This document shows, piece after piece, positions 8,673 to 16,929 of a stretch of DNA of 48,424 nt (positions within the stretch are counted from its first letter, which is position 1; each line of letters opens with the position of its first letter). Position numbers and translations under genes: made by a program. Source of the DNA: Chloroflexota bacterium (lineage in GTDB: Bacteria; Chloroflexota; Anaerolineae; Anaerolineales; Anaerolineaceae); assembly GCA_021372725.1 (NCBI GenBank), contig JAJFTV010000117.1:1-48424 (forward strand). Reading direction: 5' to 3'. The notes under the pieces are model-generated. The model did not search any database. It saw nothing but the letters and a program-made list of their open reading frames with translations, and was not told the origin of the DNA.

Positions 8673-9332
8673 TTGTCCGATCGCATGCGGGTTGATTTTC
8701 ATAACCATACACACTATTCACCGGACAGTCTGACCAGCGCCAGTGAACTTCTCAAAGCTGCCGGCCGGGCAGGGTTGGATAAAATTGCTGTGACGGACCA
8801 CAATTCGATTGGCGGAGCCCTGGAAGCCTATTCACTGGCTCCCGACCTGGTGATTGTCGGGGAAGAGGTGCTTACCACAAAAGGTGAAATTCTGGCCCTT
8901 TTTGTCAAAGAGTTTGTGCCGCCCCGCTTGAGCCCATCGGAGACGATCCGTCGATTAAGGGAACAGGGCGCATTTATCAGCATTTCTCACCCATTTGATC
9001 CATTTCGCAGCGGTTGGAGCTTACAGGATCTGGAAGAAATGGTTCCGGATCTGGATGCCGTTGAAGTGTTCAACTCGCACTGTTTTACCCGCCGGATGAA
9101 TGAACAGGCTGCCCACTTTGCCAGGCAACATGGTCTGGCCGGAACCGCCGGGTCTGACGCTCACTGGCCGATGGAGGTCGGAAATGGCTTTCTGACGCTT
9201 CCCCCGTTCAACAATGCTGCCGAGTTGCGCTCGGCCATTCGACAGGCAAATGTACAGGGTAAACGCTCATGCGCCTGGCTGAGGTTTCTGAGCCCGTACG
9301 TTCACATCCGGAAGAAGTTTGGATGGGGATAA
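8673..9332 (+). CDS. PHP-domain metal-dependent phosphoesterase
   Basis: 219 residues from a TTG start that has AGGAG 8 nt upstream; an ATG at 8685 is the alternative, and an earlier in-frame start at 8595 would add a tail without a ribosome site. PHP motifs run in order: DFHNHTHYSPDS at the N-terminus, AVTDHNS, a Glu in VGEEVLTTKGE, ISHPFD, and GSDAHWP near the C-terminus. These ligate three metals. Relatives hydrolyse phosphoesters such as nucleoside 3',5'-bisphosphates or histidinol phosphate; which one applies here is unknown. It ends 4 bp from the convergent histidine kinase gene. Confidence 0.85.
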   Translation: MSDRMRVDFHNHTHYSPDSLTSASELLKAAGRAGLDKIAVTDHNSIGGALEAYSLAPDLVIVGEEVLTTKGEILALFVKEFVPPRLSPSETIRRLREQGAFISISHPFDPFRSGWSLQDLEEMVPDLDAVEVFNSHCFTRRMNEQAAHFARQHGLAGTAGSDAHWPMEVGNGFLTLPPFNNAAELRSAIRQANVQGKRSCAWLRFLSPYVHIRKKFGWG

Positions 9333-9336
9333 GTAC

Positions 9337-10809
9337 TTATGTTTTTCTGACGGGGATTTGAAAAATAATTCTTGTCCCGTAGAATTGGCCATTCTCCCCT
9401 TGCAGGATGGGGCTTTCTGCAAAAACTTTTCCGCCATGCATTTCCACCAGGTGTTTGACAATTGCCAGCCCCAGACCGGAGCCGCCGCTGGCGCGCGAAC
9501 GCGACTTATCCACCCTGTAAAAGCGCTCAAAGATATTGGGCATTTCCTCGGCTGAAATGCCAATGCCGGTATCACTGACAGAGATTTCCAGACAATCAGG
9601 GGTGGATTTGTGCGTGGCATGGATCGTGATCAGACCACCCGGCGGTGTATAACGAAGGGCATTTCCAATCAGATTGTTCAACACCTGGGTGATGCGGTCA
9701 GAATCCATCCAGACAACGGGCAGGTCAGGCTGGATATTTGTCTCCAGACGGACATTTTTTTGATCTGCCAATGGCCTGGCACGTTCCACCACCTGTTGCA
9801 AAAGGGGTTCTGGTTCGGTCGGATGCAGATCCAATGTAAGCTGTCCGGCATCGGCCAGTGAAAGCAATTTCAGATCCCCCACCAGCCGGTTGAGCAGCAT
9901 GGTTTCGGAATAGAGCGCGTCCACCTGTTCACTGTCCAAAGGCAGAACCCCATCTTTTACCGCCTCCAATGTACCCTGGATGGCCGTAAGAGGGGTACGC
10001 AGTTCATGTGCTACATCAGCAACCATGTGACGGCGCTGGGTCATCGAATTTTCCAGATTTTCTGCCATCAGGTTAAACGTCTCTCCCAGTTGGCCTAATT
10101 CATCGTGAGATTTGATCTCGACTCGCTGCTGATAATCTCCGGAAGCAATGGAAGTGGCTGCTTTCCGCAATTTTCGTAACGGCGAGGTAATCTGGATAAA
10201 CAATATCGCACCGAGGATCAATGCAATAATCGCCGCGATGCCTGCCGAGCTGATGATCGCCTGATTAACGTCACTCAGATACTGACCTGCTGGCGTGAGT
10301 GAATTGACAATATTTTCCGGGGTGACGATTAATGTGCCAACTTGTACGTCATCGACCATGATTTCTTTTCCGGCTTCCATTTCAACGGGTGATAATTGCT
10401 CACCGGTCATTTCACCCTGGGTGTCACTGATGACAAGACCATTTTCATCTGCAAGAATGAGACGATTCCCCATCCCCATCATCATTCCGGCATTGGCGCT
10501 TTGCTTTCCCTGGCCGTACCCGTGACCCTGTCCGGAACCCATTCCATTTCCCATCACCCCCGGCATTTCTTGTGTCAAAGTGTCTGACTGGAGGACAGTA
10601 TCCACAACACCCTGCCATGATTGATTTTGGGCATAGTAATCAGCCAAATCCGATGCCAGACTTTGGGCCAGTATCTGGCCGCTACGGGTTGTGTAAATGG
10701 AAAATGCATCCTGTGTGGCGTTTGATGTGAGAACAAAAATCACCAACGCGCCGATCAAGATTACAAGAAGGAAAGCCCCCATTAATTTGAAAAACAAATT
10801 GTTATGCAT
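9337..10809 (-). CDS. Two-component sensor histidine kinase with Met/Gly-rich sensor loop
   Basis: 490 residues from ATG 10809 (MHNNLFFKLMG); a longer frame upstream would run backwards into the response-regulator gene. Transmembrane segment near residues 7-29, then a sensor region of about 135 residues, a second membrane segment near 175-200, HAMP domain, dimerisation/phospho-acceptor motif VADVAHELRTPLTAIQG, and ATPase boxes N (NNLIGNALRYT), G1 (VSDTGIGI), F and G2 (GGSGLGLAI). The sensor loop holds a Gly/Met/His-rich run around GNGMGSGQGHGYGQGK and NAGMMMGMG, a composition seen in soft-metal binders, so metal sensing is a guess. Start overlaps the regulator's stop by 8 bp. Confidence 0.9.
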   Translation of the reverse strand: MHNNLFFKLMGAFLLVILIGALVIFVLTSNATQDAFSIYTTRSGQILAQSLASDLADYYAQNQSWQGVVDTVLQSDTLTQEMPGVMGNGMGSGQGHGYGQGKQSANAGMMMGMGNRLILADENGLVISDTQGEMTGEQLSPVEMEAGKEIMVDDVQVGTLIVTPENIVNSLTPAGQYLSDVNQAIISSAGIAAIIALILGAILFIQITSPLRKLRKAATSIASGDYQQRVEIKSHDELGQLGETFNLMAENLENSMTQRRHMVADVAHELRTPLTAIQGTLEAVKDGVLPLDSEQVDALYSETMLLNRLVGDLKLLSLADAGQLTLDLHPTEPEPLLQQVVERARPLADQKNVRLETNIQPDLPVVWMDSDRITQVLNNLIGNALRYTPPGGLITIHATHKSTPDCLEISVSDTGIGISAEEMPNIFERFYRVDKSRSRASGGSGLGLAIVKHLVEMHGGKVFAESPILQGENGQFYGTRIIFQIPVRKT

Positions 10810-11503
10810 TGCTGTCAATCTCAAACTTGTAACCAAGGCCAAAAACCGTCTTGATATAAACGGGTTTCTTTGGATTGGGCTCCATCTTGATTCGAATATT
10901 CTTGATGTGGGCGTCGATGGTACGTTCGTACCCTTCAAATGCCGTTCCCTGAGCCTGCTCCATGATTTGCATACGGGAAAGCACGCGTTTTGGCTGGCTC
11001 GCCAGAGTTACCAGGATATCGAATTCAGTGGGGGTGAGGTCAATCGGACGATTTGCCAGATGAACCGTATGCTGTTGCACGTCAATGACAAGATTACCTG
11101 CCTTTATGGTATCCGGTTTGGGCGTTTCGGTTATTGTACGCCGGAAAATTGTGCGCACTCTGGCGACCACCTCGCGCGGGCTGAACGGCTTGATGACGTA
11201 ATCATCGGCGCCCAGCTCCAGCCCGATCAAGCGGTCTGCTTCCTCCACTCTGGCAGTGAGCATTAAAATGGGAACATTCGAGTCACGGCGGATCGATTTG
11301 CATAGATCAAGCCCATCCATACCGGGCAGGTTCAAATCCAGAATGACAAAATCCGGTTTTTCACTTTGAAAGACCGCCAAGGCTGAATTCCCTTCGTAAG
11401 CAGTTAAAACCTTGTAACCGGCTTTTTCAAGATAGGCTTTAAGAACTTTTACGATCTGGGGTTCATCGTCAACCACCAGGATCTTTTTTCCCGTTTCGGT
11501 CAT
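10802..11503 (-). CDS. OmpR/PhoB-family response regulator
   Basis: 233 residues. Receiver domain with acidic pair DD at 12-13, phospho-acceptor Asp56 in FVILDLNLPG, Thr in MLTAR and Lys in VIKPFSP. The C-terminal winged helix (about residues 135-230) ends in the recognition-helix and wing sequence ERTIDAHIKNIRIKMEPN and VFGLGYKF, typical of the family. It phospho-relays with the kinase downstream. There is no Shine-Dalgarno, but TACAAT sits 6 nt before the ATG; the gene may be read through from the secreted-protein gene past the hairpin at 11535-11581, or from a weak promoter of its own. Confidence 0.93.
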   Translation of the reverse strand: MTETGKKILVVDDEPQIVKVLKAYLEKAGYKVLTAYEGNSALAVFQSEKPDFVILDLNLPGMDGLDLCKSIRRDSNVPILMLTARVEEADRLIGLELGADDYVIKPFSPREVVARVRTIFRRTITETPKPDTIKAGNLVIDVQQHTVHLANRPIDLTPTEFDILVTLASQPKRVLSRMQIMEQAQGTAFEGYERTIDAHIKNIRIKMEPNPKKPVYIKTVFGLGYKFEIDSNA

Positions 11504-11534
11504 AAAATCATTGTACCTGTATCATGCGGAGTGG

Positions 11535-11581
11535 AAAAGCCCCAAATTTGATGTTTTTCAGTTCTCAAATTTGGGGCTTTT
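11535..11581. terminator. Strong bidirectional hairpin between the secreted-protein gene and the response regulator
   Basis: Perfect 17-bp arms (11535-11551 and 11565-11581; core AAGCCCCAAATTTGA) with a 13-nt loop. Read on either strand the stem ends in a T run. It lies only about 30 nt before the regulator's start codon, so no normal promoter fits between them. It probably acts as an attenuator that lowers expression of the regulator-kinase pair relative to the secreted protein. Confidence 0.75.
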
Positions 11582-11646
11582 TGGGGGATCAAAACAGAGC
11601 GGGTTTTTTTAGAAATACCCTATTGTCTGAGTTCCGCTTTTCTACT

Positions 11647-12159
11647 CTATGGATTTGTCTGATAGTACGGACAGGCCGGGTTTGAATATTGACCTTGACC
11701 CATTCCGCGTCTGCCGCCCATCATCTGCCCGGCACCGCGTTCACTTATCCAATCAGCTTGCTCCTGAGTCAGGGTACCCTCTTCGACCAGTTGCTCAATG
11801 GCCTGGCTGCGCGCATCCAGCATCAGGGTGCGGAAGTCATCATAAGTCCAGCCGAGTGAGTAAGCGATCTGAGACATTGTTTCACCCTCTGCCAGGCGGG
11901 TGTTCAGCTCATCGACGGTAATACCAAGCTTTTCGGCGATGATTGGAAGGATCTCGTCGTGCAGGAGACCGCTTCCGATACTTGTAGTGCCGGATCTCTG
12001 CTGCATCCCTTGTTGGCTGCCGCGTCCGCCTTTAAAACCATTACCGGTGCCATCTTGAGGGGTTGGCGGGGTTGCAGTTTGGGCACTTACCATGGTCGCT
12101 GTCGCGAGTACAGTGACAAGCGCCAGCACCGCAATCGTGCCAAATTTGAATTTATTCAT
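11647..12159 (-). CDS. Secreted DUF2680-like protein beside a two-component system
   Basis: 170 residues. Sec signal peptide with cleavage likely after MVSAQ (residues about 1-27), then a Gly/Gln/Met-rich linker, a helical domain (ILPIIAEKLGITVDELNTRL and GWTYDDFRTLMLDARSQA and LVEEGTLTQEQADWIS), and a Gly/Met/Arg-rich tail (GAGQMMGGRRGMGQGQ) with one Cys near the end. The helical part resembles the short repeat domain often annotated DUF2680 in Chloroflexota and Firmicutes. AAGGAG precedes the ATG. It is the first gene of the operon with the regulator and kinase and shares the kinase's Met/Gly-rich composition, so it could be an extracytoplasmic ligand binder or signalling accessory. That is inference. 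Confidence 0.7.
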   Translation of the reverse strand: MNKFKFGTIAVLALVTVLATATMVSAQTATPPTPQDGTGNGFKGGRGSQQGMQQRSGTTSIGSGLLHDEILPIIAEKLGITVDELNTRLAEGETMSQIAYSLGWTYDDFRTLMLDARSQAIEQLVEEGTLTQEQADWISERGAGQMMGGRRGMGQGQYSNPACPYYQTNP

Positions 12160-12180
12160 TTGATTCTCCTTGTAAATTGA

Positions 12181-12218
12181 TTACATGAATTATTTGTTAT
12201 CCATGTAACTAGATAATA
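12181..12218 (-). promoter_or_regulatory. Promoter -10 and operator-like dyad upstream of the secreted-protein operon
   Basis: On the minus strand a -10-like TATTAT occupies 12213-12218. Just downstream of it a perfect 7-bp inverted repeat TTACATG (12181-12187) / CATGTAA (12202-12208), 14 nt apart, lies in the 5' leader. It could be an operator or a small hairpin. Confidence 0.4.
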
Positions 12219-12229
12219 CCGGTAAGATT

Positions 12230-12279
12230 TGAAGAAATTGTGAATGCCGGATGAATGGCATGTGAATGTAGACTGATTA
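12230..12279. promoter_or_regulatory. Direct-repeat array with 11-bp period: likely OmpR-family binding site
   Basis: TGAATG occurs at 12241, 12252 and 12263, exactly 11 bp apart, flanked in the same register by degenerate copies at 12230 (TGAAGA) and 12274 (TGATTA). The array begins where the -35 of the promoter with -10 at 12213-12218 should lie. Tandem direct repeats one helical turn apart next to the -35 are the known architecture for OmpR/PhoB-type activators, so the downstream regulator probably autoregulates this operon. Confidence 0.65.
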
Positions 12280-12303
12280 AGAGATATTTTCAGGAATTGT
12301 TGT

Positions 12304-12901
12304 TTAGCTTTCATCAGACGGGAAAAAAATTAGCAAGATTTGAGCAGTATCGCTACCATTATTCTCCCAGCAATGAGGTAAATATGCTTCGAATACCAGA
12401 CTATCACCTGCGTTGAGCTGATACTCCTCTTGATCAATTTGATATCTTAATGAACCGGTCAAACAGTAAACAAACTCATGTCCTGTGTGTATAATTTTTT
12501 GGTCCCCACTACCCATATTGGGTTTCAGTGTTACGATGAAGGGCTGTACGACAGTTCCTGCTAAATTCTTGCCAAGGTTTTGCATTTGTGTACTGCCAAA
12601 CACAGCCAGAGGGCGTTGATCCGATGGTGTAAAAACCACATGTTTTTCAACGGGCTCCGATTCAAAGAAAGCAGTAATCGGGACTTCCAATGCCAAAGCC
12701 AACTGTTGCAGTGTACACAGAGGGAGATGACCTTGCCTTCTCCACAAGGCTGAGTGTATTGAAATTTAATCCGCTGCGTTCTGCGAGGACTCGCAATGAA
12801 AAACCCCGCTGGGTACGCATTTCTCGAAGTCTGCGTCCAACCAGTTCTACCGATGATGTGAAGCCATCGTGTTCAGCAGGATTATCTCTGACAGATACCA
12901 T
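12304..12901 (-). pseudogene. XRE-family regulator with cupin sensor domain, broken by a frameshift
   Basis: Two overlapping frames together make one normal regulator of about 199 residues. The 5' frame (from ATG 12901) encodes a helix-turn-helix: VGRRLREMRTQRGFSLRVLA, then RSGLNFNTLSLVEKARSSPSV. The 3' frame continues with TLQQLALALEVPITAFFE and a C-terminal cupin (HTGHEFVYCLTGSLRYQID, then LPHCWEN). The family consensus SPSVxTLxxLA shows that two bases are missing at about 12715-12719, inside an alternating AC/TG run, which is a typical slippage site. The intact protein would be a small-molecule-responsive repressor of the PuuR/SutR type. A sequencing or assembly error is the alternative to true inactivation. 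Confidence 0.85.
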
Positions 12902-13089
12902 GATTCACTTCTACGAAAATATACTAATATTATAGTACAAAAATATTGAAAAACATGAGAAATCACTAAATTAATAGTACTGGTAAAATTATCATTTATA
13001 TATCTATGACTTGTTCTTGACACAGAAATGAATATACTATGTTGATGAAAACCACGGACATGAAGATATTTATTCACGAGGAGACAGAA

Positions 13090-13599
13090 ATGAATCTCGA
13101 AGTAAATCGTGCTTCCCTGGAAGACAAATGCATTCTCCGTAACCTGCTGGAGTTGTACGCCTATGACTTCAGCGAGTTTGACCATGCCGATGTGGACAAT
13201 CACGGGCTTTATGGATACGAATATCTTGATAACTATTGGACTGAAGAGGGGCGCCATCCGTTTCTGGTCAGAATTGACGGCAAGCTGGCAGGATTTGTTC
13301 TGGTGAGAACGATCAATGAGGATGAGGCTTGTCTCGCCCACTCCGTCGCGGAGTTCTTTATTCTGCGCAAATATCGCAAGCATGGTGTGGGCCGTGAAGT
13401 CGCTGATCAAATTTTTGATGTGCTCCCAGGTCGATGGAGTGTGGCAGAGATGGCCAGTAATCTGCCGGCCCAGGCCTTCTGGCGGAAGGTCATTTCAGAT
13501 TACACACAGGGAAATTTTGAGGAGATATGGTCTGATGATGCAAAATGGCAGGGGCCCATCCAGAGATTTGTTTCGAAACCGGACAATGATGAGAATTAG
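13090..13599 (+). CDS. GNAT-family N-acetyltransferase
   Basis: 169 residues from ATG 13090, which has GAGGAG 6 nt upstream; an earlier in-frame ATG at 13039 has none. The acetyl-CoA binding motif A is RKYRKHGVGREVADQIFD near residue 100 (RxxxGxG), preceded by the beta-strand AEFFILR and a substrate region YEYLDNYWTEEGRHPFLVR. Substrate unknown. Cytoplasmic. It stands alone 57 bp before tRNA-Leu. Confidence 0.85.
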   Translation: MNLEVNRASLEDKCILRNLLELYAYDFSEFDHADVDNHGLYGYEYLDNYWTEEGRHPFLVRIDGKLAGFVLVRTINEDEACLAHSVAEFFILRKYRKHGVGREVADQIFDVLPGRWSVAEMASNLPAQAFWRKVISDYTQGNFEEIWSDDAKWQGPIQRFVSKPDNDEN

Positions 13600-13656
13600 T
13601 AGACCTTTTGCTAAAATCCTTGACGGTTTCCAGCCTTTGCATACAATTAGGAATGC

Positions 13657-13739
13657 GGGGCGGTGGCGGAATTGGCAGACGCAGAGGACTTAAAATCCTC
13701 CGGTGAATAACCTTGTGGGTTCAAGTCCCACCCGCCCTA
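13657..13739 (+). tRNA. tRNA-Leu, anticodon TAA
   Basis: 83-nt class II tRNA without encoded CCA. Acceptor GGGGCGG (13657-13663) pairs with CCGCCCT (13732-13738), with a G-U first pair and discriminator A at 13739, as expected for Leu. T8 is followed by the D-arm GCGGAATTGGCAGACGC. Anticodon stem GAGGA/TCCTC holds loop CTTAAAA with TAA at 13691-13693. A long variable arm at 13701-13714 and T-arm GTGGG/CCCAC with TTCAAGT complete it. It decodes UUA/UUG. Confidence 0.97.
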
Positions 13740-13745
13740 CTAAAT

Positions 13746-13768
13746 GTGGTCAATTCGACCACTTTTTT
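13746..13768 (+). terminator. Rho-independent terminator of tRNA-Leu
   Basis: Arms GTGGTC (13746-13751) and GACCAC (13757-13762), loop AATTC, then six T's (13763-13768). Confidence 0.85.
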
Positions 13769-13861
13769 GTTTAATAAGGCATATATGGGGATATAAATAC
13801 AGAAGCCATTTGTGCGCCCGAGAAACTTAACCCAGAGGACTTGCCTTACATTCTGGTTCGA

Positions 13862-15397
13862 TTATTTTTCTGCCAATCCATATATCGTTCCGTCTTCGGT
13901 ATCATAAAGAACTGGCAGCGGACATTTCTGCAACAGATTTTCTTCTTTCGGCAAGTAATCTCTCCCAATTTCATCCAGGTAAACGAGAATTGCATCACCT
14001 TCCATTACCTTGTTGCACATAGATGATAGCTGTTCCTTATACGATTCATTTTCCACTAAAGTGGTAGGAGAGAAAAGTTTTGGCAATGAAGCGGCTTTTA
14101 GTCCGGTTTTGAGGGCAATGACATCAAGCCCATTGGAGTAAATCGTATTCCGGGGATTGAGTATCTTCAAGGTTGATAAAGTTGGGGACTCGTTCCAAAT
14201 GCGCGAATTGTATCCTATTCCATTCACATGCATGTCGTTGGCGGTATCGATCATCGGAAAAACATTAATTCGAACGGAAAAGAGCACACAAACAATAAAC
14301 AATAACCAGACTGTCTGTTTTTTTTCTGTTTTGGAAAACAGGAAAACCATGCAAATAACAGAAATGGTTAAGAACAAATAGACAGGCAACAAAATTCTTT
14401 CATTAAAGGAAGTCGCTGCGTCAAAGAAAAATATCGAAAATGAAACCATAACAATATAGAATATTGAGAATAATAATCCAAGCGATATGGTACTGATGCT
14501 GAAACAATCAGACTGGTCATAAACGGTTCGTTTCTTATATAAAACAAAAATAATGTAGATGAGTATCAAAATAATGATTGTGAGTTCGAATGCCTTAAAA
14601 TATTTTGATCCGGAGTCGGGCAAGATAAAGCTGTGAAATAATTCCATTAATGCTCTGCTCATTCCCCTGATGCTTTTTGGATGATAAACAATACTGCGGC
14701 TCGTTGCCGAATGGGCTACTAATAAATTACGGATGACCCAAAGCGAGAGAGGTGTTATGGCAAGGATAACCGTTGTGAATAAGGCTTTGATTTTGTATTT
14801 CAATGGTTGCTTAACAAATAGAAACAAACTTATTACTACCGGTGGCAAAAGGGCAATGCCAACATACCTTGTTGCCAAAGCTAATCCTAATGAGATGGAT
14901 GAGAAAACAAGATAAATCCATTTATTCGATGAAATATAATAAGAAAATAATAAATATGAAATGAGCGAAAACGTTAAAAATGGAGATTCAGACCAGGCAT
15001 ACGAATGAACCGTAAGGACAGCTTTTGAGGAGAGAAATATCAGGCAACCGAGTATCATCGCCATCAGGTTGCGGCGTGTTCCCTGGTAAATGGATACTCC
15101 AAAAAGGATGGTGTTCACACCATAAAGCAGGGCATGCAACCATCGGGCAGAATCAGTAACATTGGAGTTAAATATTCCACTCATAGCCAGGATTATCGGA
15201 TAAAAAGGAGGGAATTGTGTCGATTTTATAGAAAGGCCGTTTCCTTCCGAAAAACTATTCGCCATGGCAATATAAGATATTGAATCAGGGCCAATTCCAA
15301 TTCCGTTTTCAGTAGCCCAAAGGTTAATGGTGATTGCGATAGCAAAAACCAGAATAATGAGAAAAACAAAAAAAATGACAGACTTATATTTTTTCAT
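13862..15397 (-). CDS. GT-C-type membrane glycosyltransferase / dolichyl-P-mannose mannosyltransferase-like protein
   Basis: 511 residues with about 10-11 hydrophobic segments. The first extracytoplasmic loop, after a membrane segment at residues 9-28, has the acidic signature GPDSISYIAMANSFSEGNG followed by FPPFYP, as in the ArnT/PMT GT-C superfamily where this Asp is catalytic. SLGLALATRYVGIALLPP is another family block. A C-terminal non-membrane domain of about 100 residues (from VFPMIDTANDMHVNG) is soluble and outside. It probably transfers a sugar from a polyprenyl-phosphate donor; acceptor unknown. The gene is visibly more AT-rich than its neighbours and lies beside a tRNA, hinting at transfer. 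Confidence 0.75.
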   Translation of the reverse strand: MKKYKSVIFFVFLIILVFAIAITINLWATENGIGIGPDSISYIAMANSFSEGNGLSIKSTQFPPFYPIILAMSGIFNSNVTDSARWLHALLYGVNTILFGVSIYQGTRRNLMAMILGCLIFLSSKAVLTVHSYAWSESPFLTFSLISYLLFSYYISSNKWIYLVFSSISLGLALATRYVGIALLPPVVISLFLFVKQPLKYKIKALFTTVILAITPLSLWVIRNLLVAHSATSRSIVYHPKSIRGMSRALMELFHSFILPDSGSKYFKAFELTIIILILIYIIFVLYKKRTVYDQSDCFSISTISLGLLFSIFYIVMVSFSIFFFDAATSFNERILLPVYLFLTISVICMVFLFSKTEKKQTVWLLFIVCVLFSVRINVFPMIDTANDMHVNGIGYNSRIWNESPTLSTLKILNPRNTIYSNGLDVIALKTGLKAASLPKLFSPTTLVENESYKEQLSSMCNKVMEGDAILVYLDEIGRDYLPKEENLLQKCPLPVLYDTEDGTIYGLAEK

Positions 15398-15743
15398 AAT
15401 CCATTCTTATTCCAGGTGGTGTAAAAGCATATTTAGCAGTCACAAAACAAGTCGTGAATATCCGCAGCAACCAGGCGAAAATATGAGTAAATCATCGTTC
15501 CAGAACCAGGTTATCAAGAGATAATATTATCGCTTCATAACTGCTAATTAAGGAAACGGGTTATAAAAACATATTTTACCTCAACCTGAATCACCAACCT
15601 CCAACAGGTACATAAAGCCCGAAAGTGAAGATTTGCATAAGGCGGTTAAGCGAATCCGCAGCCATCTGGATAAGCAGTGATACTGAACATTCCAGCGTAA
15701 TTTACGTTCTTTTCTCTTGAAGGTTGCCGGTATAATTCTAAAA
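15398..15743. other. 346-bp divergent intergenic region
   Basis: This separates two divergent membrane glycosyltransferase genes. Seen: a 12-bp palindrome GATAATATTATC near 15524-15535, and TATAAT at 15731-15736, 7 nt before the ATG of the plus-strand gene (possible leaderless start). No other gene or repeat is supported. Confidence 0.4.
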
Positions 15744-16814
15744 ATGCATGGTATCCTTGGTCGCGCATTATCAATAAAACAAATCCGGTCCTCGTGGTGG
15801 AAAATTGGTTTATTTATCGTTCTGGTTATCGTCAATTATTTCCATCCATCGGAACCTCTTGTTGTTGGCTATAAATTTCTCACAGGTCAAAACCCCCGCT
15901 CTGATATCGGTCAGGATTTTTATGGCTTCAGGGCCATGATCTATCATTGGGACACTTATCCTGCCCTTTCGGAGGCTTATGACAAAATTGGAGTTGAATG
16001 GGATTTGGCCCATGCCTCCACTCATCCACCCACTGCATACCTGTTGACTGCGCCGGCGGCGATGTTCCCCTGGCCGATTGCTTCTGCTTTGTGGGGCTGG
16101 TTGATGTTGATTATTATCATTGCCGGTCTCAGATTGTACGGTTTACCCTGGTGGGTCTGCGTGTTTGCATTGTTCTGGCCGCCAGTGATGTTTTCGCTCA
16201 GGCAGCTCACGGCGCTGTGGATGTTTGGGGTTGTAATGGCGTATCGATACCAGGACAAACCCTTTACAGCCGGTATATGGATTGCTTTTGCTTCTCTCAC
16301 AAAGTTTTTCCCGGCGGTTATGCTTGTTCCTCTTATCATTCGCCGAAAGTGGTCGGCGCTTGGTGGCTTTGTTCTGGTCTGGTTGATTGCCCTGCTTCTG
16401 GTTGTTGCAATTTGCCCGGATGCGATCCCCCGATATATCGAGGTGAATTTGATCAATTCACCTAATATGATTGCCCGTACGGATAATACAGCATTTCTGC
16501 CCTCGCTAATGCGTTTTATCGGATGGCCTGGTTTTGCGTTTGGGGCGGTATTCCTGGCCGTTATTGCCTGGATTGGAAGAAAGAACTGGCAGACATGGAA
16601 TTTTTTATCCGTTGCACTGTTGCCTATCTCATGGATATATTCACTCCTGCCATTACTGCCTGACTTGTTGAAACGCCCCAATGTGTTCGCGATTCTTGCG
16701 CTGGTTATTCCCTTACTTGTTCCGTCGTTGGGTGAAACCACAGCCCTTGCGTTTATACCGTTGTTTATACTGGCGGGAATTTCCGGTTATCAAAAAAATC
16801 CGGCAACAACTTGA
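15744..16814 (+). CDS. Polytopic membrane mannosyltransferase-like protein (GT87 / DUF2029 type)
   Basis: 356 residues from ATG 15744; an in-frame TTG at 15717 would add 9 residues and overlaps the -10 box. About 9 membrane segments. The first loop has SDIGQDFYGFRAMIYHW followed by THPPTAYLLTAP, the acidic and Pro-rich signature of GT87 alpha-mannosyltransferases, and ASLTKFFPAVMLVPLIIRR matches the family's conserved K-x-x-P block. It likely uses a polyprenyl-phosphate sugar donor outside the membrane. No Shine-Dalgarno is visible. Divergent from the other GT-C gene, so both may serve one cell-surface glycan. Confidence 0.75.
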   Translation: MHGILGRALSIKQIRSSWWKIGLFIVLVIVNYFHPSEPLVVGYKFLTGQNPRSDIGQDFYGFRAMIYHWDTYPALSEAYDKIGVEWDLAHASTHPPTAYLLTAPAAMFPWPIASALWGWLMLIIIIAGLRLYGLPWWVCVFALFWPPVMFSLRQLTALWMFGVVMAYRYQDKPFTAGIWIAFASLTKFFPAVMLVPLIIRRKWSALGGFVLVWLIALLLVVAICPDAIPRYIEVNLINSPNMIARTDNTAFLPSLMRFIGWPGFAFGAVFLAVIAWIGRKNWQTWNFLSVALLPISWIYSLLPLLPDLLKRPNVFAILALVIPLLVPSLGETTALAFIPLFILAGISGYQKNPATT

Positions 16815-16929
16815 CGGTCGTCATCTGGCGCCAGGTATCTATCTTCGTGACATTCCCTGCGGATACACGAGCACCCATGATGCTGTTTGATGCTTGCAGT
16901 AGGCGTAGAATCTTTCTCTGAACAACCTT

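Noticed and set aside
13600..13860. Attachment site at the tRNA-Leu gene
   Set aside because: No repeat of the tRNA 3' end and no integrase were found in the window.
16022..16741. 239-codon minus-strand frame opposite the GT87-like gene
   Set aside because: The plus-strand frame has membrane segments and family motifs; the antisense product is low-hydrophobicity Asn/Thr/Arg-rich noise.
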